Shown: positions 16,850-24,919, numbered from the stretch's first letter. The stretch: DNA of 64,000 nucleotides from Leifsonia sp. Root112D2 (GCF_001424905.1 NZ_LMCU01000001.1:372001-436000), one strand, 5' to 3'. Numbers and translations: made by a program. The notes: generated by a model not told the origin, from the letters alone.

Positions 16850-17875
16850 TCAGAACGCGGGCGGGGCCGTCGATGCGCGCACGATCAGCTCGGGGGCCAG
16901 CGTGCCACCGGGGTACGACTCGCGGGTGCCGTCGATATCGCTCAGCAGCAGCCGCATGCAGCGCTTGCCCAACTCGGCGAAATCCTGGCGCACCGTGGTG
17001 AGCGGCGGCCAGAAGTGTGCCGCCTCGGGAATGTTGTCGAATCCGACCACGCTCACGTCACCCGGCACGTCGAGGCCCGCGTCTCGAAAGGCGTGGATCA
17101 GCCCGAGCGCCATCTGGTCGTTGGAGGAGAAGATCGCCGTGAAGTCACGCACCCGCACCAGCTCACGCCCGGCCCGGTAACCGAAATCCGCCGTCCAGTC
17201 GCCCAGGATCGGCGCCGTGGTGGGCACATCCTGCGCGGACATCTCGTCGAGGAAGCCGCGCATGCGCGCCTCGGCCTCGATCCAGTCCTGCGGTCCGGCC
17301 AGGTGGTAGATGTTGCGGTGACCGAGCTCGATCAGGTGCCGCGTGGCCAGGCGTGCGCCCGCGATCTGGTCTACCCACAGCGCGTGGTCGGCCAGCCGGC
17401 CCGTGGCCTGCATGGTGACGAACGGCACCGAGATGGAGAGCTGCGCGATGGCGTCGAAGACCCGCACCTGCGGCGCGATCACCACGATGCCCTCCACCGC
17501 CTGCGACATCAGGTGGTCGAGCGCGGCCTCGATCGAGTCGCGATCGGTGGCGGCCAGATTCGAGGTGGTGACGTAGTAGCCGGCGTCGCGCGCGGCATCC
17601 TCGATCGCCTGAATACTGCTCGACGGCCCGTAGTACGAGCCGGATGCCGCGGCCAGGATGCCTATGGTGCGCGAACGACTCGTCACGAGTGCCCGGGCGG
17701 CACGATTCGGCCGATACTGCAGCTCCTCCATGACCTGCAGCACGCGTTGTTTCGTGGTCTCGCGAATGCTCGGGTGCTGGTTGAGCACGCGCGAAACGGT
17801 CTGGTGCGAGACGCCCGCAAGGCGCGCGACATCCCGAATGCTGGGCGCTCGCGTCTTGTGTGTCTCCGCTGTCAC
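16850..17875 (-). CDS. LacI-family regulator of the arabinose operon (AraR-like)
   Basis: A 341-residue LacI/GalR repressor. The N-terminal helix-turn-helix is SIRDVARLAGVSHQTVSRVL (about residues 12-31), and the effector-binding domain ends with VSVVGFDNIPEAAHFWPPLTTV. It is the first gene of the minus-strand arabinose block and lies 174 bp before the preferred araB start. Three palindromes of the form TGTGA-n-TCACA flank or precede araR and araB, suggesting it represses both the operon and itself. The start is a GTG. It is unrelated to AraC and to GntR/LacI-hybrid AraR of Bacillus, so the arabinose role is inferred from context. Confidence 0.88.
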   Translation of the reverse strand: MTAETHKTRAPSIRDVARLAGVSHQTVSRVLNQHPSIRETTKQRVLQVMEELQYRPNRAARALVTSRSRTIGILAAASGSYYGPSSSIQAIEDAARDAGYYVTTSNLAATDRDSIEAALDHLMSQAVEGIVVIAPQVRVFDAIAQLSISVPFVTMQATGRLADHALWVDQIAGARLATRHLIELGHRNIYHLAGPQDWIEAEARMRGFLDEMSAQDVPTTAPILGDWTADFGYRAGRELVRVRDFTAIFSSNDQMALGLIHAFRDAGLDVPGDVSVVGFDNIPEAAHFWPPLTTVRQDFAELGKRCMRLLLSDIDGTRESYPGGTLAPELIVRASTAPPAF

Positions 17876-17898
17876 AGCGCGGACCCCATCTCACTGAC

Positions 17899-17916
17899 GA
17901 TGTGTACGTTCACTTT
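17899..17916. promoter_or_regulatory. AraR-type operator upstream of araR (autoregulation site)
   Basis: GATGTGTACGTTCACTTT agrees with the araB operator at 14 of 18 positions, including the central ACG. It lies 24 bp upstream of the araR start and downstream of a CATAAT -10-like hexamer on the minus strand, a position that would give autorepression. Confidence 0.5.
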
Positions 17917-17966
17917 CTGTGAATCCAGCTCAATTATGCACGCGATTGCGCACCTGTGGCGCCAGC

Positions 17967-17983
17967 AATGTGACAGTCACATG
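17967..17983. promoter_or_regulatory. Second palindrome upstream of araR
   Basis: ATGTGAC-A-GTCACAT is a perfect inverted repeat with the same half-sites as the araB operator but a centre one base shorter. It lies about 95 bp upstream of araR and 38 bp beyond the stop of the MFS gene. A looping partner for the site at 17899 is possible, although the altered spacing weakens that. Confidence 0.4.
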
Positions 17984-18021
17984 ACCCCACGCGCGATCGC
18001 CCAGCATCGCCAGCACCGCGC

Positions 18022-19398
18022 TCAACGTGCCGCGGGCACCGTCGCCACGTCGACGCGGGAGCCGAGCACCGCTGCAATTGCGGCGAAGGCGGCGGTCAGC
18101 GCGAAGCATCCGGCGAACGCCCAGGCGCTGCCCAGCGGGGACAGCGCCGCGAAGACAACGGCCGTCGCCGCCAACGACACGGAGGCGCCGATGGAGTCGG
18201 CGATGACGAGCGCCGAACTGTTGAAACCCTGATTCTGCGCCGTCGAGTACCCCAGGGTCATGACACTTGTGCGCGGAAACATGAAGCCCATGCCGGCGCC
18301 GGCGAACGCCCAGCCCACTATCGCCGTGCCGGGTACGAGCGCGAATATGGCCGTGACCAGAACCGTGGCGATGGAAAGCGCGAGCAGGCTCGATCCGAGC
18401 TGAAAGCTCGCCCCGCCACTCACCCGGGTCTCGAGCCGACTCTGCAGCCACGACGCCCCCGCCCAGGTGAGACCGGCCGCGGTCAACGCCAGTCCGGCGC
18501 CGGATGCCGTGAAGGCGAAGTCCTTCGTCAACAGATATGGCACATACACCTCGGCACCGAAGAAGGCGCCGCCGATGAGGTCACGCACGAGAATCACGCT
18601 CGGCAGGCCCCTGGCGGCCAGAAGTGTACGCGACGGCAGCAGCGGGCGCAGTGCGTAGACCGCGACCGCGACGGCCAGAACAGGAAGAATCCAGCGCGCT
18701 GGACCCTCGGCCTCAGCGGAGATGTTGACCACGAGCACCGCGACGGAGGCCAGCACGGCCCAGCCGAGACGGCGCAGATTCCATGGCGGGGGTTCGGCCT
18801 CTCCCCCGGCCAGCGAACGCATGGCTGGCACCACCATTCCCATCGCGAGCACGACCAGCACTATCACGCCAAGGAACACCCACCGCCAGCCGAAATGCTC
18901 CGTGACGAGGCCCGCTATGAGCGGGCCGATGAGCGAGGGCACGACCCAGGCCGCAGAGAATGCCGCGAAGATGCGCGCGTGCAGAACAGGCGGATACACC
19001 CGGGCGACTATCACGTAGAGCGCCACGGTCAGCCCGCCAGCGCCGAGCCCTTGCACGATGCGCCCCACGACCAGAACCTCCATGGTGGATGCGACACCCA
19101 CGATGGCAAGACCGACCACGAAGAGAACCACGCAGAGAAAAAGCGGCGCGCGCGGCCCGTGCCGATCCGACCAGTTGCCCGCCGCAACCATGCCGACGAT
19201 GCCCATGGCCAGCGGCGCGGAAAAGGCCAGGGCATAGAGATGAGCGCCGTGCAGTTCGGCACTCACCGTGGGCATCACCGTCGTGACGGCGAGCGCCTCG
19301 AACGCGGCCAGCAGAATCAGCGCACACATGCCGACGGTCACCCAGAGATAGCGCCGACCGAAGATGCCACCGACCTCGGTGGTGGTTGCGGTCTGCAC
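18022..19398 (-). CDS. MFS transporter (probable drug/metabolite exporter)
   Basis: A 458-residue major facilitator with about 14 hydrophobic segments. The motif A region reads GNWSDRHGPRAPLF after the second segment, and VGRIVQGLGAGGLTVALYVIVARVYPP follows, as in DHA-type exporters. The substrate is unknown. The GTG start at 19398 has only a weak Shine-Dalgarno, and four tandem copies of the pentamer CTCGT lie 8 bp upstream. It is transcribed towards araR but ends 147 bp before it, across two operator-like palindromes, so it is probably separately controlled. Confidence 0.88.
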   Translation of the reverse strand: MQTATTTEVGGIFGRRYLWVTVGMCALILLAAFEALAVTTVMPTVSAELHGAHLYALAFSAPLAMGIVGMVAAGNWSDRHGPRAPLFLCVVLFVVGLAIVGVASTMEVLVVGRIVQGLGAGGLTVALYVIVARVYPPVLHARIFAAFSAAWVVPSLIGPLIAGLVTEHFGWRWVFLGVIVLVVLAMGMVVPAMRSLAGGEAEPPPWNLRRLGWAVLASVAVLVVNISAEAEGPARWILPVLAVAVAVYALRPLLPSRTLLAARGLPSVILVRDLIGGAFFGAEVYVPYLLTKDFAFTASGAGLALTAAGLTWAGASWLQSRLETRVSGGASFQLGSSLLALSIATVLVTAIFALVPGTAIVGWAFAGAGMGFMFPRTSVMTLGYSTAQNQGFNSSALVIADSIGASVSLAATAVVFAALSPLGSAWAFAGCFALTAAFAAIAAVLGSRVDVATVPAAR

Positions 19399-19405
19399 TG
19401 CGCGG

Positions 19406-19425
19406 CTCGTCTCGTCTCGTCTCGT
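19406..19425. repeat. Pentanucleotide tandem repeat (CTCGT)x4 at the MFS gene start
   Basis: Four exact copies of CTCGT (ACGAG on the coding strand) lie 8 bp upstream of the MFS start codon, where the ribosome binds. A GTG at 19438 opens a second frame across the repeat. One added copy would put that GTG in frame with the MFS gene, with no intervening stop. Confidence 0.7.
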
Positions 19426-19501
19426 CGATGGCGCCCACGTGCGCGAGCGCGATCTCTCGACTCTATTGCCTCAGCGTGCGCCCACCGGCACGCGTTGACG
19501 T

Positions 19502-19849
19502 CTATGCGATCCAGACTCGGGTCTCTGGCAGCGGTAGTGCGTTATCGAATCTGGCGCGCACTCGCGAGCGGCCCAGAACGGGAGCCGGGGCGCTCGACGC
19601 ACGCGTCGCATCCGCTCGCTCTATTGCCCCCGTTGCGCACAGCAGGTCACGCGCCGCGCTGACCCGCACGAACTCTCGCGATGCTGCGGCGATGTCACCC
19701 GCGGGCGCACCCGCGAAGCGATCCGGATGCGTCAACCGCGCCCGCAACAGAAACGCCGCCATGATCTCGGCTCGGCTCGCGAACGCGCTGACGCCCAGGA
19801 TGGCCGCGGCGGCCTCCCGAGTCATCGGCGTGCACCGAACAACGAACAT
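19502..19849 (-). CDS. Small J-domain (DnaJ-like) protein
   Basis: A 115-residue protein whose first ~70 residues resemble a J domain: AAAAILGVSAFASRAEIMAAFLLRA (split here) leads to the HPD tripeptide in LTHPDRF (about residue 41), followed by a helix with a conserved-looking AARDLL. J domains stimulate Hsp70 ATPase activity. No zinc-finger or C-terminal substrate domain is present. The start may be the ATG at 19849 or the one at 19825. It begins 14 bp after the stop of the alpha/beta hydrolase gene, so the two are probably co-transcribed. The partner chaperone is not in the window. Confidence 0.65.
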   Translation of the reverse strand: MFVVRCTPMTREAAAAILGVSAFASRAEIMAAFLLRARLTHPDRFAGAPAGDIAAASREFVRVSAARDLLCATGAIERADATRASSAPAPVLGRSRVRARFDNALPLPETRVWIA

Positions 19850-19863
19850 GACATATTCTCATA

Positions 19864-20562
19864 TTACCGCACCATGGCCTGTATCTGTTCGACGACCAGC
19901 TCGGGGCGCGAGATAAACGGGTGGTGTCCGGTCGGCAGCTCGACGAAGCGCGTGGCCCTGGCCGCGTGGAAGCGCTGCAACTCGAGCGAGGTGCTGCGAT
20001 CCTGCCCGCAGACGATGTACGTCGAGTCGACGCCGTGCCAGCCGGCGGCGCTCGTCGGCGTCATGAAAGCCCCGGCGGCCTGCGCGGTCACCCGCTGCCA
20101 CGCCTGGCGCTGGGTCGCCTCGTCGACATCCTGAAGGAATCGGGCCCCGAACGAGTTCGCGTCGTAGCCGGTCACGCTGAGCGTGCCGTCCCCGTTGTCA
20201 CCGATCGAAACCGGGTCGCTCTCCCCGCTCATGACCGCACCCTGCGACTGGCCGACATCGGGCAGGTAAGACGACACGTAGAGCAGGTGCTCGACCGCGG
20301 GATGCTGACCGGCCTCGGCGATGACGGTGCCGCCATAGGAATGACCGACGACTATCGCGGACTCAACATCGTCGAGTTCGCGGCGTAGCGCCTCCGCGTC
20401 GGCATTCAGGCCGCCTGCACGCTGCTCGGGCGTTGTCTCTCCGCACGACGGCAGGGCAACGGCGCGGCTCCGAATGCCCGTGCGTTCCCGTAGCAGGTCC
20501 GCAGCGCGCTGCCACCACCATGCGCCGTCACGCACCAAAGCACCGTGTACAAAGATCAGTTC
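19864..20562 (-). CDS. Alpha/beta hydrolase (esterase/EstC-like)
   Basis: A 232-residue serine hydrolase. It begins with the oxyanion-hole strand ELIFVHGALVRDGAWWW, has the nucleophile elbow GHSYGG (about residue 72) and ends with the catalytic His in LPTGHHPFISRPELV. The small cap and the HGAxxxxxxW start are typical of the methylesterase/hydroxynitrile-lyase branch. The frame is open to 20619, but I prefer the TTG at 20562 because GGAAGGA lies just ahead of it and homology begins there. The natural substrate is not evident. It probably forms an operon with the J-domain gene. The 218-bp region upstream (20563-20780) shows nothing recognisable. Confidence 0.78.
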   Translation of the reverse strand, partial: ELIFVHGALVRDGAWWWQRAADLLRERTGIRSRAVALPSCGETTPEQRAGGLNADAEALRRELDDVESAIVVGHSYGGTVIAEAGQHPAVEHLLYVSSYLPDVGQSQGAVMSGESDPVSIGDNGDGTLSVTGYDANSFGARFLQDVDEATQRQAWQRVTAQAAGAFMTPTSAAGWHGVDSTYIVCGQDRSTSLELQRFHAARATRFVELPTGHHPFISRPELVVEQIQAMVR

Positions 20563-20780
20563 CAAGGCCTGTTCCTTCCGGCGAAGTGCCGCCGAGGCCG
20601 CCCCGGCCACGCACGGCATCCCGAGTCATGTCACGTCGACTGTATGGCCCCACGGAGCCGGCGGTGACGGGTTCCGCTCACAGCGGCACGATCTCGAGTC
20701 TCAGAGCCGCAATGGAGCGGCTTGCCTCGGTTGCCGTCAAGGTGCGCACGAGGTCGGATTATCAGATTCGCGTCAGGCAC

Positions 20781-21413
20781 TCAAGGTCGAACACTGTTCA
20801 CCGCCCGCCGTCTCGTGCGCCAGAGCAACCAGATGCCGACGACGACATTAGTGGGAATCAGGATCACGATCGTCGCCCACCACGTGTCCACAGCACTAGG
20901 CACAAGAGGGTTGCGCGCGTCTCCCGCAGAACCTCCCGCAAACAACCACGTCAGCAAAATCGGCACAGCCACGGCGACCGGCCCGACGAGCGTCGCGATC
21001 CACTTTTCGCCCCTGCGCCACGACGACGACATCCACACCATCGCGATGCCCACGACCCAGCCGAGCACGGGGATCACCACGCCCCCGAGAGCAACGAGCA
21101 GCGCGGCCACCACGGCAAAGCCGCGAGAGTCGCTGATCGGCGTGGCCGCCCGGGAGGCATCCGTGCCCGTCGTGACCTGCGCTGCGGAGCCTGCCCCAAC
21201 GCCTGCACCGGCCCGCGCCTCGGCCGCGATGAAGACCGGGTCACCCAGCCGCTCGATGCGCGCGGCGGCCGTCGCGGCATCCAGCCCTGCCAGTTCCTCT
21301 TCGACACCGTTGCGGATGTCGCGGGCGAGCTCCACAGGAACCCCGCCCAGGGCGGTATCCAGTTCGGCCAGATAGCTCCGCACGACCTGCGGTGTGCGCT
21401 CAGTCACGCTCAT
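20781..21413 (-). CDS. Membrane protein paired with PadR regulator (HAAS/DUF1700-like)
   Basis: A 210-residue protein. A cytoplasmic alpha-helical N-terminus (VVRSYLAELDTALGGVPVEL, about residues 9-28) resembles the HAAS signalling-associated domain, and four hydrophobic segments follow (about residues 90-200). Genes of this kind usually sit directly after a PadR gene; here the two overlap by 14 bp. The frame extends to 21572, but ATG 21413 (MSVTERT) gives the expected start and avoids running through most of padR. Its role is probably membrane-stress or envelope-linked, with no defined biochemistry. Confidence 0.7.
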   Translation of the reverse strand: MSVTERTPQVVRSYLAELDTALGGVPVELARDIRNGVEEELAGLDAATAAARIERLGDPVFIAAEARAGAGVGAGSAAQVTTGTDASRAATPISDSRGFAVVAALLVALGGVVIPVLGWVVGIAMVWMSSSWRRGEKWIATLVGPVAVAVPILLTWLFAGGSAGDARNPLVPSAVDTWWATIVILIPTNVVVGIWLLWRTRRRAVNSVRP

Positions 21414-21738
21414 CATCCCCTCCAATGAGGTGTTCGACCTCACGGGTGAACACCGTCCACTGCTCGCGAAAGTGGTCGAGCTGCTGCGCGCCGGCCGGTG
21501 CGAGCCGATAGTACTTGCGCACCGGGCCGGCATCCGAGGCGCCGTCGAACGAGACGACGAGCCCCTGCTCACGCAGGCGGCCGAGCACCGGGTAAAGCGT
21601 TCCGATGCTGGCGATCATGCCCTGCGCCGTCAGGATCTCCGACAGTTGCCAGCCGTACATCGGCTCGCGGCCGAGCAGGCCGAGCACGCAGTACTCGACC
21701 ACGCCCTTGCGCAGTTGCGCGCCGACATCCGCTGTCAT
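21400..21738 (-). CDS. PadR-family transcriptional regulator
   Basis: A 112-residue winged-helix repressor. The sequence VEYCVLGLLGREPMYGWQLS and GTLYPVLGRLREQGLVVS is the core of the PadR N-terminal domain, and a short C-terminal dimerisation helix follows. TACCTT (21751-21746) lies 7 nt before the ATG, so the transcript is probably leaderless. An inverted repeat at 21756-21777 lies just upstream. It overlaps the downstream membrane-protein gene, which it probably controls together with itself. Confidence 0.92.
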   Translation of the reverse strand: MTADVGAQLRKGVVEYCVLGLLGREPMYGWQLSEILTAQGMIASIGTLYPVLGRLREQGLVVSFDGASDAGPVRKYYRLAPAGAQQLDHFREQWTVFTREVEHLIGGDDERD

Positions 21739-21745
21739 GCATCAC

Positions 21746-21777
21746 AAGGTACTCTGCATTGCACGATACCGCAATGC
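21746..21777 (-). promoter_or_regulatory. padR leaderless promoter and inverted-repeat operator
   Basis: The -10-like TACCTT (21751-21746) lies 7 nt from the ATG. Immediately upstream GCATTGC (21756-21762) and GCAATGC (21771-21777) form a perfect inverted repeat with an 8-bp spacer, interleaved with GGTA...TACC half-sites. This arrangement suits PadR autorepression. Confidence 0.5.
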
Positions 21778-21845
21778 GGATGCGCGTCGGGAGGATCGAG
21801 GCGAAACATCGCCGCCGAGGTCAGCCGGTCGCACCCTGCGGAGCG

Positions 21846-22331
21846 CTAGTCGTGGCGCATCCCCGGATGCACGTCGGGGCGGCCCCCGCCGCGACTCGCC
21901 AGCCGCTGCAGCAGCGCGAGCAGGGATGCCCGATCGTCGTCACCGAATCCGGCGAGCAATTCCGCCTCCTGCTGATCGGCGAGCTGGTGCGCTCGCGGCA
22001 GAAGCTCCCGCGCGGTCGTCGTGAGCCGGATCGCATGGGCCCGCCGGTCATCGGGGTGGCGGCTTCGCTCGACAAGCCCGCGCTCCTCAAGCTCATCGAT
22101 CAAGCCGACCATCATGTTGCGGTGAATACCGAGGGCATTCGCCAGCTGTTGCTGGGACTGCCCGTCTTCGTGGGCCAGGTGCACAAGCAGGCCGAAATGG
22201 TTGGGCTGGATACCCAATGGCGCCAGACGGTTGGCAAAGCTCCGCGCGCTCTGAGTGCCCAGTACGGAGAGCAGGTAACTCACTCGGGCATCGAGAGGAA
22301 GAGGGGGCGCAGCGCTCGCCTGATCAGTCAT
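21846..22331 (-). CDS. MarR-family transcriptional regulator
   Basis: A 161-residue winged-helix protein with the MarR core: SQQQLANALGIHRNMMVGLI as recognition region (about residues 60-79), then DELEERGLVERSRHPDDRRAHAIRLT forming the wing (written in parts: DELEERGLVERS, RHPDDRRAHAIRLT). TACCAT (22344-22339) lies 7 nt before the ATG and suggests a leaderless message. It is divergent from the NAD(P)-binding protein and DoxX genes across a region with an ATATGG/CCATAT repeat, so those genes are its likely targets. The ligand is unknown. Confidence 0.92.
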   Translation of the reverse strand: MTDQASAAPPLPLDARVSYLLSVLGTQSARSFANRLAPLGIQPNHFGLLVHLAHEDGQSQQQLANALGIHRNMMVGLIDELEERGLVERSRHPDDRRAHAIRLTTTARELLPRAHQLADQQEAELLAGFGDDDRASLLALLQRLASRGGGRPDVHPGMRHD

Positions 22332-22336
22332 TCTTC

Positions 22337-22364
22337 ATATGGTACCCACTAAAGATTGCCATAT
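22337..22364. promoter_or_regulatory. MarR operator candidate between marR and the NAD(P)-binding gene
   Basis: ATATGG (22337-22342) and CCATAT (22359-22364) form an inverted repeat across an AT-rich intergenic region. One arm overlaps the -10 hexamer of the MarR gene, a position suited to autorepression and control of the divergent operon. Confidence 0.45.
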
Positions 22365-22443
22365 TATGTTATTGTCACTTATCGTGACGATCTAAAGAAC
22401 CTCGGCTGTGCGGCTGGGATCGCGTTCAGGAAAGGAACACACC

Positions 22444-23082
22444 ATGCGACTCACCGTTTTCGGCGCGACCGGCGGCATCGGAGGTCATCTCGTACGACAG
22501 GCACTGGATTCCGGACATGCGGTAACCGCGGTGGTGCGCGATCCCGCGCGACTGGAGCTGCGGCATCCGTCGCTCATCGTGGTGACCGCACCCGACGTCA
22601 CCGACCTCGATGCGGTACTGCCCGCCGTCAGTGGCAGTGACGCGGCACTCTCCGCCATCGGCCCGCGCAGCAACAAAGACGGAGCCGTGGCCTCCACTGC
22701 CACCCGAGGCATCCTGAACGCCCTCGAAGCCGGCGGTGTAGGACGGTTCATCGCCGTGAGCGCAGCCCCGGTCGGCCCGGCGCCCGAAGACGACAGCTTT
22801 CTCAACCGCCGTGTGCTCATGCCGCTCATCGGGCGCATACTGCGCGGCGTATATACCGATCTCGCGACCATGGAGGACGACATGAACCACAGCGCCATCG
22901 ACTGCACGGCGGTGCGACCACCCAAGCTCAGCAACAAACCCCTGACCGGCGTCTACCGCACGGCGATCGGCGGTAGCGTGCCGCGCGGCTACTCCATCTC
23001 ACGAGCGGATGCGGCCCATGCGATGCTCGCCGCCGTCGATAACCCGGCGACCTTCGGCCGGCCGCTCGGAATCGCGTACTGA
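22444..23082 (+). CDS. NAD(P)-binding (atypical SDR) oxidoreductase
   Basis: A 212-residue Rossmann-fold protein. MRLTVFGATGGIGGHLVRQA has the dinucleotide-binding GATGGIG at residues 7-13, as in atypical short-chain reductases (NmrA/BVR-B-like). TAVRPPKLSNKPLTG near the C-terminus fits the same group. AGGAAAGGA upstream supports the ATG at 22444 over the earlier in-frame GTG at 22408. It is divergent from a MarR regulator and 2 bp ahead of the DoxX gene, a pairing often seen in redox-stress operons. No catalytic Tyr-Lys pair was identified, so it may be a sensor or reductase of unknown substrate. Confidence 0.8.
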   Translation: MRLTVFGATGGIGGHLVRQALDSGHAVTAVVRDPARLELRHPSLIVVTAPDVTDLDAVLPAVSGSDAALSAIGPRSNKDGAVASTATRGILNALEAGGVGRFIAVSAAPVGPAPEDDSFLNRRVLMPLIGRILRGVYTDLATMEDDMNHSAIDCTAVRPPKLSNKPLTGVYRTAIGGSVPRGYSISRADAAHAMLAAVDNPATFGRPLGIAY

Positions 23083-23084
23083 CC

Positions 23085-23444
23085 GTGTACACCGCATCCG
23101 TCATCGTGACGATCGTTGCGATCGTGCTCAACGGCTTCTCCGGCGTCGCCGCACTATTCCACTTCAAGCCGATTCTGCCGGGCATGGTTGCTGCGGGCGT
23201 TCCTGTCTCGTGGCTGCGGTTCCCCATCGGCACCCTCAAGACGCTGGGCGCCGTCGGGCTCCTGATCGGCCTGCTGCGATGCCCGCCCCTCACGGTCGCG
23301 GCGGCGGCGGGACTCGTGATCTTCTTCATCTGCGCGCTGTACACGCACGTCTTCCACAAGAACTACTCGTTCCAGTTCGGCCTGGCATGGTTCCTGCTGG
23401 CGCTCAACGCTGTCACGCTGGCGCTGGCGATCCTGTCGCTCTGA
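23085..23444 (+). CDS. DoxX-family membrane protein
   Basis: A 119-residue protein with four hydrophobic segments (about residues 5-25, 45-65, 70-90 and 95-117), the standard DoxX-like layout. It starts with GTG 2 bp after the stop of the NAD(P)-binding protein gene, so translation is probably coupled. DoxX-like proteins are linked to redox and thiol stress responses, but most, like this one, have no assigned reaction. Confidence 0.75.
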   Translation: MYTASVIVTIVAIVLNGFSGVAALFHFKPILPGMVAAGVPVSWLRFPIGTLKTLGAVGLLIGLLRCPPLTVAAAAGLVIFFICALYTHVFHKNYSFQFGLAWFLLALNAVTLALAILSL

Positions 23445-23448
23445 CGGA

Positions 23449-23650
23449 TGCGACAAGGAACGTAAACGGGCACGGTCGGGGTGCGGCACTGATGGCCGAG
23501 GTTGAGAAGCGGCTCATCGCTCTCGGATGCCCCAAAGTGCAACTCCAGGTGCGTCCCGGAAACGAGGAAGCCCTGCGGTTCTACGACGCGCTCGGGTACA
23601 CCCCGTTCAGCGCCAGCAGCACCGGGAAACGTCTCATCCTCGACGATTAG
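23449..23650 (+). pseudogene. GNAT acetyltransferase C-terminal remnant
   Basis: Right after doxX, a frame without a plausible start encodes the C-terminal half of a GNAT acetyltransferase: GHGRGAALMAEVEKRLIALG (acetyl-CoA-binding motif A with its helix), then VQLQVRPGNEEALRFYDALG and a normal stop. The N-terminal strands and helices of the fold are missing; upstream the frame runs into unrelated sequence antisense or out of frame to doxX. The well-preserved motifs suggest a fairly recent loss of the 5' half. Confidence 0.7.
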
Positions 23651-23660
23651 GCGCATATCG

Positions 23661-23714
23661 CCCCGTTCTCGCAGCGCACCCTCTCCGAGGGCTGGGCGCG
23701 CTGCGAAACCGGGG
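23661..23714. terminator. Hairpin between GNAT remnant and metB
   Basis: A two-part stem: CCCCG (23661-23665) with CGGGG (23710-23714), and CGCAGCGC (23670-23677) with GCGCTGCG (23698-23705), separated by a symmetrical 4-nt bulge. It lies between convergent genes and could act as a terminator for both. No U-tract is evident. Confidence 0.5.
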
Positions 23715-23752
23715 TGATGTAGTGCCGCGAACGACCTACACCCGCTACACCA

Positions 23753-24919
23753 TTACCGCGCGAGCGCCTGCTCCACGTCGGCGAGCAGGTCGGCTACGTC
23801 TTCGATGCCCACCGAGAGGCGCACCACGTTGTCGGGAACCTCCAGCGCCGTGCCCTTCACCGAGGCGTGCGTCATCTCGGAGGGGTAGCCGATGAGCGAC
23901 TCCACGCCGCCGAGCGACTCAGCCAGCTGGAAGACGGTGGTCGACTCCGCGAAGTGGCGCGCGGCATCCGCCCCACCGGCGAGCGCGACAGAGAGCATGC
24001 CGCCGAAGCCGCTCATCTGCCGAGCCGCCAGCTCGTGGCCAGGGTGAGAGGGCAACCCCGGGTAGTAGACGGCCTCGATCGCCGGATGCTGCGCCAGCTT
24101 CTCCGCGATCGCCTGCGCGTTCTCGCTGTGGCGCTGCATCCGCACGCCCAGCGTCTTGATGCCGCGCACGGTCAGCCACGCGTCGAGCGGAGCCGAGACC
24201 GCGCCGGCCGCGAACTGCAGGAACGCGACCTTGTCGGCCAGCTCCTCGTCACTCGTGACGATTGCGCCGCCGATCACGTCGGAGTGCCCGCCCAGGTACT
24301 TGGTGGTCGAGTGCACCACCACGTCGGCGCCGAGCGAAAGCGGCTGCTGCAGGGCGGGCGAGGCAAAAGTGTTGTCGACGACAACGATCGCCCCGGCCGC
24401 GTGGCCGAGTACGGCGAGCGCCGCGATGTCGCTGATCTTCATGAGCGGGTTGCTCGGCGTCTCGATCCATAGGATACGTGTGCGCTCGATTCCGAGTGCC
24501 GAACGAACCGCGTCGTGGTCGCCCAGGTCGACCGTCGTGTTGCGCACGCCCCATGCTCCGTGCACGCGATTGATGAGCCGGTGAGTGCCGCCGTAGACAT
24601 CGTTGCCGAGAACGACATGATCGCCGGGCGCGAGCACCGCGCGCAGCAGCGCGTCTTCGGCCGCAAGGCCCGACGCGAAGGAGATGGCGCGCGAGCCGCC
24701 CTCGAGGGAGGCGAGCAGCGTCTGCAGCGAGGTGCGCGTCGGGTTGCCGCTTCGACCGTATTCGTAGCCGCCGCGCAGTCCGCCGATGCCGTCCTGCACG
24801 AACGTGGAGGTCTGGTAGATCGGCGGAATGATCGCGCCTGTGGTCGGGTCGAACCCCTGGCCCTCGTGAATGACGCGGGTGTTGAAGTGCTGCTGGGCGT
24901 CGTGCGGTGTTTCAGTCAT
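23753..24919 (-). CDS. Cystathionine gamma-synthase/lyase family PLP enzyme
   Basis: A 388-residue Cys/Met-metabolism PLP enzyme. The PLP lysine is in HSTTKYLGGHSD (about residue 210); the substrate-phosphate region reads YEYGRSGNPTR and ETPSNPLMKISDI, and SLGGVESLIGYPSEMTH near the C-terminus is typical of the family. It could be a synthase (MetB) making cystathionine, or a gamma-lyase. Its position 46 bp downstream of the cystathionine beta-synthase gene favours reverse transsulfuration from homocysteine to cysteine. The two cannot be separated from sequence alone. The short gap holds two imperfect direct repeats of TGAAGAACG-TATT. Confidence 0.9.
   Translation of the reverse strand: MTETPHDAQQHFNTRVIHEGQGFDPTTGAIIPPIYQTSTFVQDGIGGLRGGYEYGRSGNPTRTSLQTLLASLEGGSRAISFASGLAAEDALLRAVLAPGDHVVLGNDVYGGTHRLINRVHGAWGVRNTTVDLGDHDAVRSALGIERTRILWIETPSNPLMKISDIAALAVLGHAAGAIVVVDNTFASPALQQPLSLGADVVVHSTTKYLGGHSDVIGGAIVTSDEELADKVAFLQFAAGAVSAPLDAWLTVRGIKTLGVRMQRHSENAQAIAEKLAQHPAIEAVYYPGLPSHPGHELAARQMSGFGGMLSVALAGGADAARHFAESTTVFQLAESLGGVESLIGYPSEMTHASVKGTALEVPDNVVRLSVGIEDVADLLADVEQALAR

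Noticed and set aside
20781..21572. Extended start of the PadR-associated membrane protein
   Set aside because: The first ~53 residues are antisense-like, Ser/Arg-rich and overlap padR; the HAAS-like homology starts at 21413.
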